Positions 50,338 through 58,560 of a stretch of 64,000 bases of DNA are shown here, piece by piece. Every line of letters starts with the position of its first letter. Within the stretch, counting starts at the first letter, position 1. A model generated the notes under the pieces. It was not told where the DNA came from. It did not search any database and saw only the letters and a list, made by a program, of their open reading frames with translations. A program made the translations under genes and the position numbers. Origin of the DNA: JACVRW01 sp963813495 (GTDB taxonomy: Bacteria > Actinomycetota > Thermoleophilia > Solirubrobacterales > Thermoleophilaceae); contig CAWEZC010000004.1 of assembly GCA_963813495.1 (NCBI GenBank), positions 186,001-250,000 of the forward strand, given 5' to 3'.

Positions 50338-51258
50338 GTGCGCGAGAAGGTGCAGGTCGCCACGATGATCCGGGGCACGCTGGCCCGCCGTGCCGATGCG
50401 CTCATCGAGGCGCGCGAGCCGTTCGTCGCCGCCACGGTCATCCGCGCCAAGAGCCCCACGAGCGTCCGCGCCGGCGACGCCGCTCTGATCGGCGCGCACG
50501 GCATCATCGAAGGGTTCGTGGGCGGCGCCTGCGCGGAGGCATCGGTGCGCCTGCACGCGCTGCGGGCGCTCGAGACCGGCGAGCCACTGCTGCTGCGAAT
50601 CCTGCCCGGGAAGGACGACGGGGAGGCCGCCGCGGGGGAGGGTGCGGTGACGGTGCACAACCCCTGCCTCAGCGGCGGAGCGCTCGAGATCTTCCTCGAA
50701 CCTCACCTTCCCGCCGCCCACGTTCTGGTGCTGGGCGAGACACCGGTGGCCGGTGCGCTGATCGAGCTGGGTGCCGCGCTCGGCCTGGCGATGGTCAGCG
50801 GCGACGAGCGGGAGGCCCCGGAGGCGGGCGACGCGGCGGTGATCGTGGCCTCGCACGGGCAGGACGAGGAGCAGGCGCTGGCGTCCGCACTGCGCGCGGG
50901 CGTTCCCTTCGTCGGCCTGGTGGCCAGCGTGAGGCGCGGCAGCGCGGTGCGCGCGGCACTCGATGTCCCCGATGAGCTGCGCGACCAGCTCCACACGCCG
51001 GCCGGCCTCGACATCGGCGCGAGGACGCCGCAGGAGATCGCGCTCTCGATCTTCGCGCAGATGGTCGCCGAGAGCCGCGCGCGGGGAGTGCCGCCCGGCG
51101 CGCTGAACGTGGTGGCCATTGATCCGGTGTGCGGCATGGAGGTCGCTGTCGGCGCGGACTCGATCCGGCTGGAGCACGACGGCCGTCGGTTCTTCTTCTG
51201 CTGCAGGGGCTGCCGCGATACGTTCGTGGCCGATCCCGCGAGTCATGCCGCCGGTTGA
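50338..51258 (+). CDS. XdhC family protein with C-terminal YHS domain
   Basis: A 306-residue molybdenum-cofactor maturation protein. The first domain (FVAATVIRAKSPTS, GFVGGACAEASV) matches XdhC/CoxI, with Cys in the position of the usual GCVE motif. A Rossmann part follows (VLVLGETPVAGALIEL). The last 45 residues are a YHS metal-binding domain: IDPVCGMEV and FFFCCRGCRDTFVADP. I take the GTG at 50338; GTG 50350 and ATG 50365 are alternatives. The MobA-like gene starts inside its 3' end (14 bases overlap). It begins the CO dehydrogenase island and presumably inserts sulfurated cofactor in CoxL. Confidence 0.85.
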   Translation: MREKVQVATMIRGTLARRADALIEAREPFVAATVIRAKSPTSVRAGDAALIGAHGIIEGFVGGACAEASVRLHALRALETGEPLLLRILPGKDDGEAAAGEGAVTVHNPCLSGGALEIFLEPHLPAAHVLVLGETPVAGALIELGAALGLAMVSGDEREAPEAGDAAVIVASHGQDEEQALASALRAGVPFVGLVASVRRGSAVRAALDVPDELRDQLHTPAGLDIGARTPQEIALSIFAQMVAESRARGVPPGALNVVAIDPVCGMEVAVGADSIRLEHDGRRFFFCCRGCRDTFVADPASHAAG

Positions 51259-51859
51259 GGCTCCGGAGCAGTTCGTCACCGGACTCGTCCTGGCGGCCGG
51301 CGGATCACGCCGGCTCGGGCAGCCGAAGCAGCTGCTGCCCTACGGCGACGCCACGCTGCTCGACCACACCGTGGCGACCGCACGACAGTGCGGCTTTGCC
51401 CAGCTGATCGTGGCGCTCGGCGGCTCGGCCGGCAATGTGCGCGCGGTGGTCGATCTCGCGGGCACCGATGTTGTGGTCAACGATGACTTCGGCGAAGGCT
51501 GCTCATCCTCGGTCGCAGTGGCGATGGGCGCGGTCGACGAGCGTGCCGAGGCGCTGGTGCTGCTGCTGGGCGACCAACCCGGCGTGACTCCAGCGGCAAT
51601 CCGGGCGCTGATCGCGGGACGCGGGAACGCCGAGCTCGCCGCCTGCCGCTACGCCGACGGGCGCGGGCACCCGTTCGCGTTCGGCCGCGAGACCTTCGGC
51701 GCGCTGGCTGGACTCCACGGCGACAAGGCCGTCTGGAAGCTGCTCGACCGAGCGGGCGACGCTGTGGCCGAGGTTGCGATCCCGGGCCCGGTTCCGCTCG
51801 ACGTGGACACCTGGGAGGACTACGAGACCCTGCTCGCGGCGTCCGGGGCCAGGGTCTGA
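51245..51859 (+). CDS. MobA-like NTP transferase (molybdenum cofactor cytidylyltransferase type)
   Basis: A 204-residue nucleotidyltransferase: LVLAAGGSRRLGQPKQLLPYGD at the start, LLGDQPGVTPAAIRALI in the middle with the metal Asp, and LDVDTWEDYETLL at the end. This is the MocA/MobA-like group, which adds CMP (or GMP) to molybdopterin; CO dehydrogenase uses the cytosine dinucleotide form, so MocA activity fits. The ATG lies inside the XdhC-YHS gene; the following zinc-ribbon gene starts two bases after its stop. Confidence 0.88.
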   Translation: MPPVEAPEQFVTGLVLAAGGSRRLGQPKQLLPYGDATLLDHTVATARQCGFAQLIVALGGSAGNVRAVVDLAGTDVVVNDDFGEGCSSSVAVAMGAVDERAEALVLLLGDQPGVTPAAIRALIAGRGNAELAACRYADGRGHPFAFGRETFGALAGLHGDKAVWKLLDRAGDAVAEVAIPGPVPLDVDTWEDYETLLAASGARV

Positions 51860-51860
51860 G

Positions 51861-52124
51861 GTGGCGAACGTCGCGATGCGCCGGATCCGCGAGGGCGAGG
51901 TGCCATTCGACGGTGGGACGGCGATCCAGGAGGACCCGGATCGGCCCGCCTTCCGGGGCAACGGCCCGGATGACTACGTCTGCGTGGACTGCGGCAACGT
52001 GCTCGCCGAGTCGATGCACCCCGTGCAGATGACCAAGAAGGTGCGAGTCCGCTGCGGGCGTTGCTCCACTGTGAACGTGGCCGTGACGGACGAGCCTCCC
52101 GACGCTGCGCGCCCGCACCGGTAG
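51861..52124 (+). CDS. Small zinc-ribbon protein in the CO dehydrogenase island
   Basis: An 87-residue protein with CVDCGNVL and VRCGRCSTVNV, a two-knuckle zinc ribbon at about 41-72, preceded by a basic/acidic N-terminus (RRIREGEVPFDGG) and followed by a short tail. GTG at 51861 immediately after the MobA-like stop; an ATG at 51876 is possible. It closes the upstream transcription unit; a promoter for the membrane-protein series follows. Function unknown. Confidence 0.68.
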   Translation: MANVAMRRIREGEVPFDGGTAIQEDPDRPAFRGNGPDDYVCVDCGNVLAESMHPVQMTKKVRVRCGRCSTVNVAVTDEPPDAARPHR

Positions 52125-52131
52125 AACGGTC

Positions 52132-52159
52132 TGTACAGCGCTGCGTCCTGGGATACTGT
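52132..52159 (+). promoter_or_regulatory. Candidate promoter of the membrane-series/cox operon
   Basis: TGTACA (52132-52137), 16 bases, TACTGT (52154-52159). The same TACTGT -10 hexamer occurs ahead of the other hydroxylase operon at 24403. The first gene starts 36 bases downstream of the -10. Confidence 0.45.
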
Positions 52160-52194
52160 TCGCGCCAGCAAGTCGGGGAGACGGGAGGAACACG

Positions 52195-52449
52195 ATGACG
52201 ATGGCGGCATCCGAGTGGCCGGTCGGCCTCGTGCTCGGCGTCGTGGTGATTGCCGTGGCCGCGGTGATCCTGATCGTGATCGTGGCGCTGGCGATGAGAA
52301 TCGCCCGGCAGGCCAAGACCGCCGAGCAGGCGGTCGAGGTGGTTCGTAGCCAGACGGCCGAGCTGGACGGTGTCGCGCGCATCAACGACTCCGGCGTGAG
52401 GGTCCTCCACGCCGCCCGGGCCCTGCGGAAGGTGGCGGTCGGCAGGTGA
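52195..52449 (+). CDS. Single-span membrane protein, CO dehydrogenase operon (1 of 5)
   Basis: An 84-residue protein. One long hydrophobic helix at about 9-35 (WPVGLVLGVVVIAVAAVILI) is followed by a cytosolic helix (ARQAKTAEQAVEVVRSQTAEL) and a basic end. ATG at 52195 with GGGAGGAAC upstream. Its stop overlaps the next start (GTGA). No family recognised. First of five short membrane proteins directly ahead of coxM. Confidence 0.78.
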   Translation: MTMAASEWPVGLVLGVVVIAVAAVILIVIVALAMRIARQAKTAEQAVEVVRSQTAELDGVARINDSGVRVLHAARALRKVAVGR

Positions 52450-52736
52450 CGCTGCTCGCGGTGTCATCGGACGGGTATTGGACCATCGCCCTGGTGATCG
52501 GGCTGGCCGCGGCCCTCGTGGTCGTGGTCCTGCTCGCCCTGCTTCTCCAGAACCTCGCAAAGATCCAGGGCTCGGTGGAGGGCCTGCTCGAGGTGGCCGG
52601 CAAGGTCGGCGCCAACACCGCGAACATCCCGCAGCTCGAGGCGACCGCGCCCGTGCTGGCGCTGATCGTCGAGGAAGCCGTGGTCCAGGACGCGTACATG
52701 AACGCGCTGACCGACGGATACGGCGACGCCTCATGA
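52446..52736 (+). CDS. Single-span membrane protein, CO dehydrogenase operon (2 of 5)
   Basis: A 96-residue protein with a membrane helix at about 12-36 (WTIALVIGLAAALVVVVLLA) and an amphipathic helical tail (LAKIQGSVEGLLEVAGKVGA) ending acidic (DAYMNALTDGYGDAS). It overlaps both neighbours by four bases. The layout, N-terminal helix then soluble coil, is the same as in its neighbours although sequences differ. Function unknown. Confidence 0.78.
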   Translation: MTLLAVSSDGYWTIALVIGLAAALVVVVLLALLLQNLAKIQGSVEGLLEVAGKVGANTANIPQLEATAPVLALIVEEAVVQDAYMNALTDGYGDAS

Positions 52737-53008
52737 GCACCGGCGCCTTCATAGCGCTCAGCGTGGCCCTGGCGCTCGTCGTGATCCTCGTGCTCGCCCT
52801 GGCGCTGATCGAGATTCGCAGGCGGCTGACCGTGATCTCGGAGGGCCTGGCCGACCTCGGCTCCGCGCTGGAGGGAGTGGAGGCCCAGCACCTGCGCCCG
52901 CTCGAGGGCGCGGTCAAGGCGATCAACGCCCAGTTCGAGATCATCCTCGGCGCCCTGCCGGGCATCGCCCGCAAGGCCGCGATCGTCGCCGAGAGGAGGC
53001 CACAGTGA
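52733..53008 (+). CDS. Single-span membrane protein, CO dehydrogenase operon (3 of 5)
   Basis: A 91-residue protein: membrane helix about 5-27 (FIALSVALALVVILVLALAL), then IEIRRRLTVISEGLADLGSAL and a probable second helix (VKAINAQFEIILGALPGIAR). The soluble part resembles DUF948-like or methyl-accepting-type coils. ATG overlaps the previous stop; its stop overlaps the next GTG. Function unknown. Confidence 0.78.
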   Translation: MSTGAFIALSVALALVVILVLALALIEIRRRLTVISEGLADLGSALEGVEAQHLRPLEGAVKAINAQFEIILGALPGIARKAAIVAERRPQ

Positions 53009-53277
53009 CGCTCTGGTGGATCGGGAACATCGTCCTGCTCTTGGTGGTCCTCCCGCTGGTGGTGTACCTGCTGCGCGGAGTGCTCGACGCGGCCAAGAGC
53101 ATCGTGCCCTCGGTGCAGGGGATCGCGAGCGTGGCAGCCGCCGGCTCGAAGGACCTCGATGCCGCCCCGCTGCTGCTGACCACGCAGGACCAGGTGGAGC
53201 GGACCGTGGCGGGACTGGCCGACTACGGCGGCTCGCTCGACGTGATCGTCGACGACGCCGAGAGGGAGCGCACATGA
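53005..53277 (+). CDS. Single-span membrane protein, CO dehydrogenase operon (4 of 5)
   Basis: A 90-residue protein starting MTLWWIGNIVLLLVVLPLVV, membrane helix about 4-24, then LLRGVLDAAKSIVPSVQGIA and an acidic end (YGGSLDVIVDDAERERT). GTG at 53005. Overlaps of four bases on both sides. Function unknown; same architecture as the others. Confidence 0.78.
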   Translation: MTLWWIGNIVLLLVVLPLVVYLLRGVLDAAKSIVPSVQGIASVAAAGSKDLDAAPLLLTTQDQVERTVAGLADYGGSLDVIVDDAERERT

Positions 53278-53897
53278 CCGTCCTCGCCGTCGCCGCGCCC
53301 GCGGTGGTCATGATCCTGGCCGTTCTCCTGATCGTCCTCGCGCTCGTCTACTACCTCGTCTCGACGATCGTGCAGCTCCGGAAGATCACGGCTGGTCTGG
53401 ACGAGGTGATCGCCGGCGTCGGCGAGATCGTGGAGAAGAGCGCGCCGGTCAACGATGTCGTGACCTCGATCAACGGGCAGCTGGACGCGGGGGTCGACCT
53501 GCTCGAGGGCCTGCTCGTGAAGAAGGCCGGCATGAGAGACGCCGTCGGCCTCATCGACGGTCTCTACCCGGGGGCTGCGGCGGCCGGCTTGCGCAACTTC
53601 CCCGAAAGCACCGACATCGACGCGCCACGGATCGGCGAGGTCTACACGAAGGGCACGCTCACGCTCGCGCGGCTCGGCCGCGAGGCCCCGATCGCCGCCC
53701 TCAGCCCGTCGGGTGAAGTGCTGCGCAACGTCGAGGGCGGCAGCCTGGCGGCGCGCCTGCTCTACCCCGACGTGCGTCACACCAGCCCGGAGAAGCTGCC
53801 CACCTCGCCGGTCATAGGCTCCGACTCACCCGAGCAATACGAGCAACGCGACGACATCGGAGCTCCTCGCAAGCGGTTCCCGGCCGAGCGTTCCTGA
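53274..53897 (+). CDS. Membrane-anchored coiled protein, CO dehydrogenase operon (5 of 5)
   Basis: A 207-residue protein. Membrane helix at about 8-32 (VVMILAVLLIVLALVYYLVS), a long amphipathic helix (LRKITAGLDEVIAGVGEIVE ... NDVVTSINGQLDAGVDLLEG), then a Pro/Asp-rich cytosolic tail of about 110 residues that is probably partly disordered (RIGEVYTKGTLTLARLG, PEQYEQRDD). ATG overlaps the previous stop; coxM follows 16 bases after. It is the largest of the series and could be the part that touches the enzyme. No family recognised. Confidence 0.78.
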   Translation: MTVLAVAAPAVVMILAVLLIVLALVYYLVSTIVQLRKITAGLDEVIAGVGEIVEKSAPVNDVVTSINGQLDAGVDLLEGLLVKKAGMRDAVGLIDGLYPGAAAAGLRNFPESTDIDAPRIGEVYTKGTLTLARLGREAPIAALSPSGEVLRNVEGGSLAARLLYPDVRHTSPEKLPTSPVIGSDSPEQYEQRDDIGAPRKRFPAERS

Positions 53898-53913
53898 CGG
53901 AGAGAGGAGACCT

Positions 53914-54789
53914 TTGCAGACCCCTGCGCCATTCGAGTACGAGCGTGCCACCAGCGTGGACGGCGCGATCGCTTCGCTCGAGCGGCTCGGCTCCGAGGCT
54001 CGCATCATCGCCGGCGGCCACAGCCTGCTGCCGATGATGAAGCTGCGGCTCGCCAGCCCCGAGCACCTGATCGACATCAACGACCTCGCGGAGCTCCGCT
54101 ACATCCGCGAACACGACCGTGAGATCAGGATCGGCGCATTGACCCGGCATGTGGACCTGTTGAAGTCGGACCTGCTCGCGCGGCACTACCCCGTCTTCAG
54201 GGATGCCGAGACCGTGATCGCCGACCCGGTGGTGCGAAACCGCGGCACGATCGGTGGCTCGCTGTGCCAGGCCGACGCGGCCGAGGATCTCTCCGCCGTC
54301 TGCTCGGCGGTCAAGGCGCAGGTCGTGATCCGCGGCACCGGTGGCGAGCGCGTGCTGGGGATGGAGGCATTTCACGTCGGGCCCTACATGACCGCGGTGG
54401 GCGCGGGCGAGCTCTTGACCGAGGTGCGCCTCGGGCTGCGCCCGGGCGCCGGCAGCGCGCACGAGAAGGTGGAGCGCCGCGCCGGCGACTGGGCGATCGC
54501 GGCCGCCTCGGCCGCGCTCTGGATCGACGGCGGGGCGATCGCCGACGCCGGCATCGCCCTCAGTGCGGTCGGGATGACGACCATCCACCTCACCCGGGCC
54601 GACGAGCTCCTGCGCGGCAAGCCGCCGTCGGAGGAGCTGTTTGCCCAGGCGGGCGAGATCGCCACGGAGGACTGCTCTCCGAGTGCCGACGGCCGCGGGC
54701 CGATCGACTACAAGCGCCATCTCGCCGGCGTGCTCACCCAACGTGCCCTGCGCCGCTCCATCGAGCGCGCACTGCAGCAGGAGGCCTGA
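53914..54789 (+). CDS. coxM: Aerobic CO dehydrogenase FAD subunit
   Basis: A 291-residue medium subunit. FAD motifs of form I CoxM are present: IIAGGHSLLPMM near 30-41 and RNRGTIGGSLCQAD near 108-121. It accepts electrons from CoxS and delivers them to the quinone pool. The start is a TTG at 53914 with GAGAGGAG ahead; the first residues (QTPAPFEYERATSVDGAI) are the usual beginning. Order M-S-L is standard. The next gene starts two bases after its stop. Confidence 0.94.
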   Translation: MQTPAPFEYERATSVDGAIASLERLGSEARIIAGGHSLLPMMKLRLASPEHLIDINDLAELRYIREHDREIRIGALTRHVDLLKSDLLARHYPVFRDAETVIADPVVRNRGTIGGSLCQADAAEDLSAVCSAVKAQVVIRGTGGERVLGMEAFHVGPYMTAVGAGELLTEVRLGLRPGAGSAHEKVERRAGDWAIAAASAALWIDGGAIADAGIALSAVGMTTIHLTRADELLRGKPPSEELFAQAGEIATEDCSPSADGRGPIDYKRHLAGVLTQRALRRSIERALQQEA

Positions 54790-54791
54790 TC

Positions 54792-55274
54792 ATGGAGGTC
54801 GCGATAACCGTCAACGGCGAGCAGATCTCCCGCGAGATCGAGCCGCGCCAGCTGCTGGTGCACTTCCTGCGCGAGAGCCTCGGGCTGACGGGCACGCACT
54901 GGGGCTGTGACACCTCCAACTGCGGCGCCTGCGTGGTGCTGATGGACGGCGAGCCGGTCAAGTCGTGCACGATCCTGGCGGCGATGTGCGAGGGACACGA
55001 GATCCGCACTGTCGAGTCGCTCGAGGTCGACGGCCGCCTGGACCCGGTCCAGCAGGGCTTCTACGAGCACCATGCGCTGCAGTGCGGATTCTGCACGCCG
55101 GGAATGCTGATGACCGCTCGCGCGCTGCTGGACGAGAACCCGGACCCCACCGACCAGGAGATCCGGACCGCGATCTCGGGCGCCATCTGCCGCTGCACCG
55201 GATACAAGAACATCGTCAGTGCGGTTCGCTGGGCGGCCGACCACGAGAACGAGAAACACTCTCAGGAGGCCTGA
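54792..55274 (+). CDS. coxS: Aerobic CO dehydrogenase 2Fe-2S subunit
   Basis: A 160-residue protein with Cys at 39, 44, 47 and 59 (GCDTSNCGAC) for the first cluster and 98, 101, 133 and 135 (CGFCTPGM, CRCTGY) for the second. The spacing CDTSNCGACVV is that of form I CoxS. It relays electrons from the Mo-Cu centre to the flavin. ATG at 54792, coxL two bases after the stop. Confidence 0.95.
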   Translation: MEVAITVNGEQISREIEPRQLLVHFLRESLGLTGTHWGCDTSNCGACVVLMDGEPVKSCTILAAMCEGHEIRTVESLEVDGRLDPVQQGFYEHHALQCGFCTPGMLMTARALLDENPDPTDQEIRTAISGAICRCTGYKNIVSAVRWAADHENEKHSQEA

Positions 55275-55276
55275 GC

Positions 55277-57661
55277 ATGGCTGTCGTCGAGAACCTTCCG
55301 AGCGCCACCACCGAGCGTCCGATCGGCTTCGGCCGGCTGAAGCGCAAGGAGGACCCGCGCTTCATACGCGGCCAGGGCAGGTATCTCGACGACATCAGGC
55401 TGCCGGGGATGGTCCACGGCGCCGTGCTGCGCAGCCCCTACGCGCACGCGCGCATCGTCTCGATCGACACGTCGGAGGCACTGGCCCATCCCAACGTGGC
55501 GGCAGTGATCACGGCAAAGGACCTCGAGACGCTCGGTCTGGCCTGGATGCCGACGATCTCCTACGACACCCAGGCCGTGCTCGCCGGCGACAAGGTGCGC
55601 TTCCAGGGTCAGGAGGTCGCGTTCGTGATCGCCACCGACGAGTACTCGGCCAACGACGCCCTCGCCCTGATCGACGTGGAGTACGAGCCGCTGCCGGCGG
55701 TTGTCAACGCACGCAAGGCGCTCGACGAGGACGCGCCGTTGATACGCGACGACAAGTCCGGCCAGCGCGACAACCTCGCCAGCCCGACCTGGGAGGCCGG
55801 CGACGAGGCCGCCACCGAGCGCGCCTTCGCCGAGGCCGACACCGTGGTCAGCCGCGACATCATCTACCCGCGCTGTCACCCGGCGCCGCTCGAGACGTGC
55901 GGCATCATCGCCGACTTCAACCCGAACACCGGCCAGCTCGACATCTACAACGGCAACCAGGCGCCGCACGCCCACCGCACGGTGTACGCGCACGTGGCGG
56001 GGCTGGCGGAGCACATGATCCGCATCATGTGCTCGGACATCGGCGGCGGCTTCGGGAACAAGGTGCCCGTCTACCCGGGCTACGTGTGCGCGATCGCCGG
56101 CTCGATCGTGGCCGGCGTGCCGGTCAAGTGGGTGGAGAACCGCTCCGAGAACCTGATGTCCACGGGCTTCGCGCGCGACTACATCATGCGCAGCGAGATG
56201 TGCGCGAAGGACGGCAAGATCACCGGCCTGCGGGTCGACGTAATCGCCGACCACGGCGCCTTCGACAGCACAGCCCAACCGACGAAGTTCCCGGCGGGCT
56301 TCTTCCACATCGTCTGCGGGTCGTACGATCTCGAGGCGGCCCACGTCAAGGTCAAGGCCGTCTACTCGAACAAGGCGCCGGGGGGCGTCGCCTACCGCTG
56401 TTCGTTCCGCATCACCGAGGCCGTCTACCTGGTGGAGCGCATGGTCGACGCGCTCGCGCTGGAGATGAAGACCGACCCGATCGACCTGCGCATGCGCAGC
56501 TTCATCGGCCCCGAGCAGTTCCCGTACGAGACGACGACCGGCTGGACCTATGACTCCGGCGAGTACGCGAAGACAATGGCCGTGGCGATGGAGATCGCCG
56601 GCTATGAGGAGCTGCGCCGCGAGCAGGCGGAGAAGCGCGCCCGTGGGGAGCTGATGGGGATCGGCGTGTCCTTCTTCACGGAGGGCGTGGGCGCCGGCCC
56701 GCGCAAGCACATGGACATCCTCGGGCTGTCGATGAACGACGGCGCCGACCTACGCGTGCACCCGTCCGGCAAGGCGGTGGTCTCGATCAGCGCGCAAACC
56801 CAGGGGCAGGGCCACGAGACCACGTTCGCGCAGATCGTGGCCGAGGAGCTCGGCATCCCACCGGAGGACGTCGAGGTCCGCCACGGCGACACCGACAAGT
56901 CGCCCTACGGCCTGGGCACCTACGGCAGCCGCTCGACGCCGGTTTCCGGCGGCGCGGTGGCGGTGGTCTCGCGCAAGGTGCGCGACAAGGCGCGGCTGAT
57001 CGCGGCGACGATGCTGGAGACGCGGCCCGAGGACCTGGCCTGGGAGAAGGGCCGCTGGTACGTCAAGGGCGACCCCGAGATGGGGGCGATGATCGAGGAC
57101 ATCGCGGCGCGCGCCTACAGCGGCGAGCCGATGCCGGCCGACATGGAAGGCGGGCTCGACGCGCAGGTGATCTACGACCCGCCCAATCTCACCTACCCCT
57201 ACGGGGCCTACATCGCCGTGGTCGACATCGACCCCGACACCGCCCAGGTCACGGTGCGGCGCTTCATCGCGGTCGACGACTGCGGCGTGCGGATCAATCC
57301 GATGATCGTCGACGGGCAGATCCACGGCGGGCTCGCCGAGGGCGTGGGCATCGCGCTGATGGAGCTGATCTCGTTCGACGAGGAGGGCAACTGCCTCAAC
57401 TCGTCGTTCATGGACTACCTCATCCCGACCGCGCTCGAGTGCCCCGACTTCGAGCTCGGCGAGACGGTCACGCCCTGCCCGCACCACCCGCTGGGCGCCA
57501 AGGGCGTGGGCGAGTCGCCCAACGTCGGCTCGCCCCCGGCGATCGTCAATGCGGTGATCGACGCGCTCCACGAGACCCACGGCGTCGAGCACCTCGACAT
57601 GCCCTGCACCCCGGCACGCGTCTGGGCGGCGATGCAGGGGCGTCCCGAGCCGCCGCAATGA
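55277..57661 (+). CDS. coxL: Aerobic CO dehydrogenase molybdenum-copper subunit, form I
   Basis: A 794-residue large subunit. The form I active-site loop AYRCSFR is at 372-378, with Cys375 as ligand to copper in the Mo-S-Cu centre. DIGGGFGNKV (254-263), TQGQGHE (508-514) and GAKGVGE (740-746, catalytic Glu746) bind the molybdopterin cytosine dinucleotide. These are all intact, so true CO oxidation is expected: CO plus water to CO2, two protons and two electrons. ATG at 55277; the stop overlaps the coxD start. Aerobic trace-gas oxidation for survival during starvation is the known role in soil actinomycetes. Confidence 0.96.
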   Translation: MAVVENLPSATTERPIGFGRLKRKEDPRFIRGQGRYLDDIRLPGMVHGAVLRSPYAHARIVSIDTSEALAHPNVAAVITAKDLETLGLAWMPTISYDTQAVLAGDKVRFQGQEVAFVIATDEYSANDALALIDVEYEPLPAVVNARKALDEDAPLIRDDKSGQRDNLASPTWEAGDEAATERAFAEADTVVSRDIIYPRCHPAPLETCGIIADFNPNTGQLDIYNGNQAPHAHRTVYAHVAGLAEHMIRIMCSDIGGGFGNKVPVYPGYVCAIAGSIVAGVPVKWVENRSENLMSTGFARDYIMRSEMCAKDGKITGLRVDVIADHGAFDSTAQPTKFPAGFFHIVCGSYDLEAAHVKVKAVYSNKAPGGVAYRCSFRITEAVYLVERMVDALALEMKTDPIDLRMRSFIGPEQFPYETTTGWTYDSGEYAKTMAVAMEIAGYEELRREQAEKRARGELMGIGVSFFTEGVGAGPRKHMDILGLSMNDGADLRVHPSGKAVVSISAQTQGQGHETTFAQIVAEELGIPPEDVEVRHGDTDKSPYGLGTYGSRSTPVSGGAVAVVSRKVRDKARLIAATMLETRPEDLAWEKGRWYVKGDPEMGAMIEDIAARAYSGEPMPADMEGGLDAQVIYDPPNLTYPYGAYIAVVDIDPDTAQVTVRRFIAVDDCGVRINPMIVDGQIHGGLAEGVGIALMELISFDEEGNCLNSSFMDYLIPTALECPDFELGETVTPCPHHPLGAKGVGESPNVGSPPAIVNAVIDALHETHGVEHLDMPCTPARVWAAMQGRPEPPQ

Positions 57662-58560
57662 CCGCCGCCGGTGAGGTCCACCGGCTCGTGCCCGATGTCG
57701 AGACGCTGGCCCAGCGCCTCGGCGCCGTGGACTACCTGGTCGACGAGGGGCTGGCCACCTCGATGTTCCTCAGCCTGCGGCTGCCCCAGCCCCTGCTGCT
57801 CGAGGGGGAGGCGGGGGTCGGCAAGACCGAGGCGGCCAAGTCGCTGGCCGCCGTGCTCGACACGCCGCTGATCCGCCTGCAGTGCTACGAGGGCATCGAC
57901 GCGTCGGAGGCGCTCTACGAGTGGAACTACCCGCGCCAGCTGCTGAGCATCCGGCTCGCCGACGCCGGCGGCGAGGCACTGCGCGAGGAGGACCTGTTCG
58001 GCCCCGACTATCTCATCCGCCGGCCGCTGCTGCGTGCTCTCGAGCACCCCGGCCCGCGGCCCGCCGTGCTGCTGATCGACGAGATCGACCGCGCCGACGA
58101 CGACTTCGAGGCCTTCCTGCTCGAGCTGCTCGCCGAAGCTCGCGTGACGATCCCCGAGCTGGGCCCGGTGGTGGCCACCCATCCGCCGATCATCGTGCTG
58201 ACCTCCAACCGCACCCGCGACCTCCACGACGCCGTGAAGCGGCGCTGCCTGTACCACTGGATCGCGTACCCCAGCCCCCAGCGTGAGGTCGAGATCGTGC
58301 GGCGCCGCGTCAAGGGCTCCTCGGAGACGATGGCGGTCCAGGTCGCCGACGCGGTCTCGCGCATGCGCGACAGCGACGTTCAGAAGCCGCCCGGGATCGC
58401 CGAGGCCATCGACTGGCTGGCGGCGCTCAACCTACTCGGGATCGAGCAGCTCGATGCGGCCGCCGTGAACCTCACCCTGGGCTCGGTGCTGAAGTACGAG
58501 GAGGACCAGGAGGTGATCCGCGCGGCCGGCCTCGAGCAGCTCGTGCGCAGCGGTGACTGA
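57658..58560 (+). CDS. coxD: AAA+ ATPase for CO dehydrogenase maturation
   Basis: A 300-residue MoxR-class AAA+ ATPase: P-loop GEAGVGKTE near 50-58, Walker B VLLIDEIDRADDD near 139, and TSNRTRDLHDAVKRRC as sensor. CoxD is known to act in building the sulfido-copper part of the CO dehydrogenase site. ATG overlaps the coxL stop; its 3' end overlaps the coxE start by eight bases. Paralogue of the protein at 29043. Confidence 0.93.
   Translation: MTAAGEVHRLVPDVETLAQRLGAVDYLVDEGLATSMFLSLRLPQPLLLEGEAGVGKTEAAKSLAAVLDTPLIRLQCYEGIDASEALYEWNYPRQLLSIRLADAGGEALREEDLFGPDYLIRRPLLRALEHPGPRPAVLLIDEIDRADDDFEAFLLELLAEARVTIPELGPVVATHPPIIVLTSNRTRDLHDAVKRRCLYHWIAYPSPQREVEIVRRRVKGSSETMAVQVADAVSRMRDSDVQKPPGIAEAIDWLAALNLLGIEQLDAAAVNLTLGSVLKYEEDQEVIRAAGLEQLVRSGD

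Noticed and set aside
54965..55276. Extended in-frame start for coxL inside coxS
   Set aside because: The extension is coxS read out of frame; the ATG at 55277 gives the normal CoxL N-terminus.
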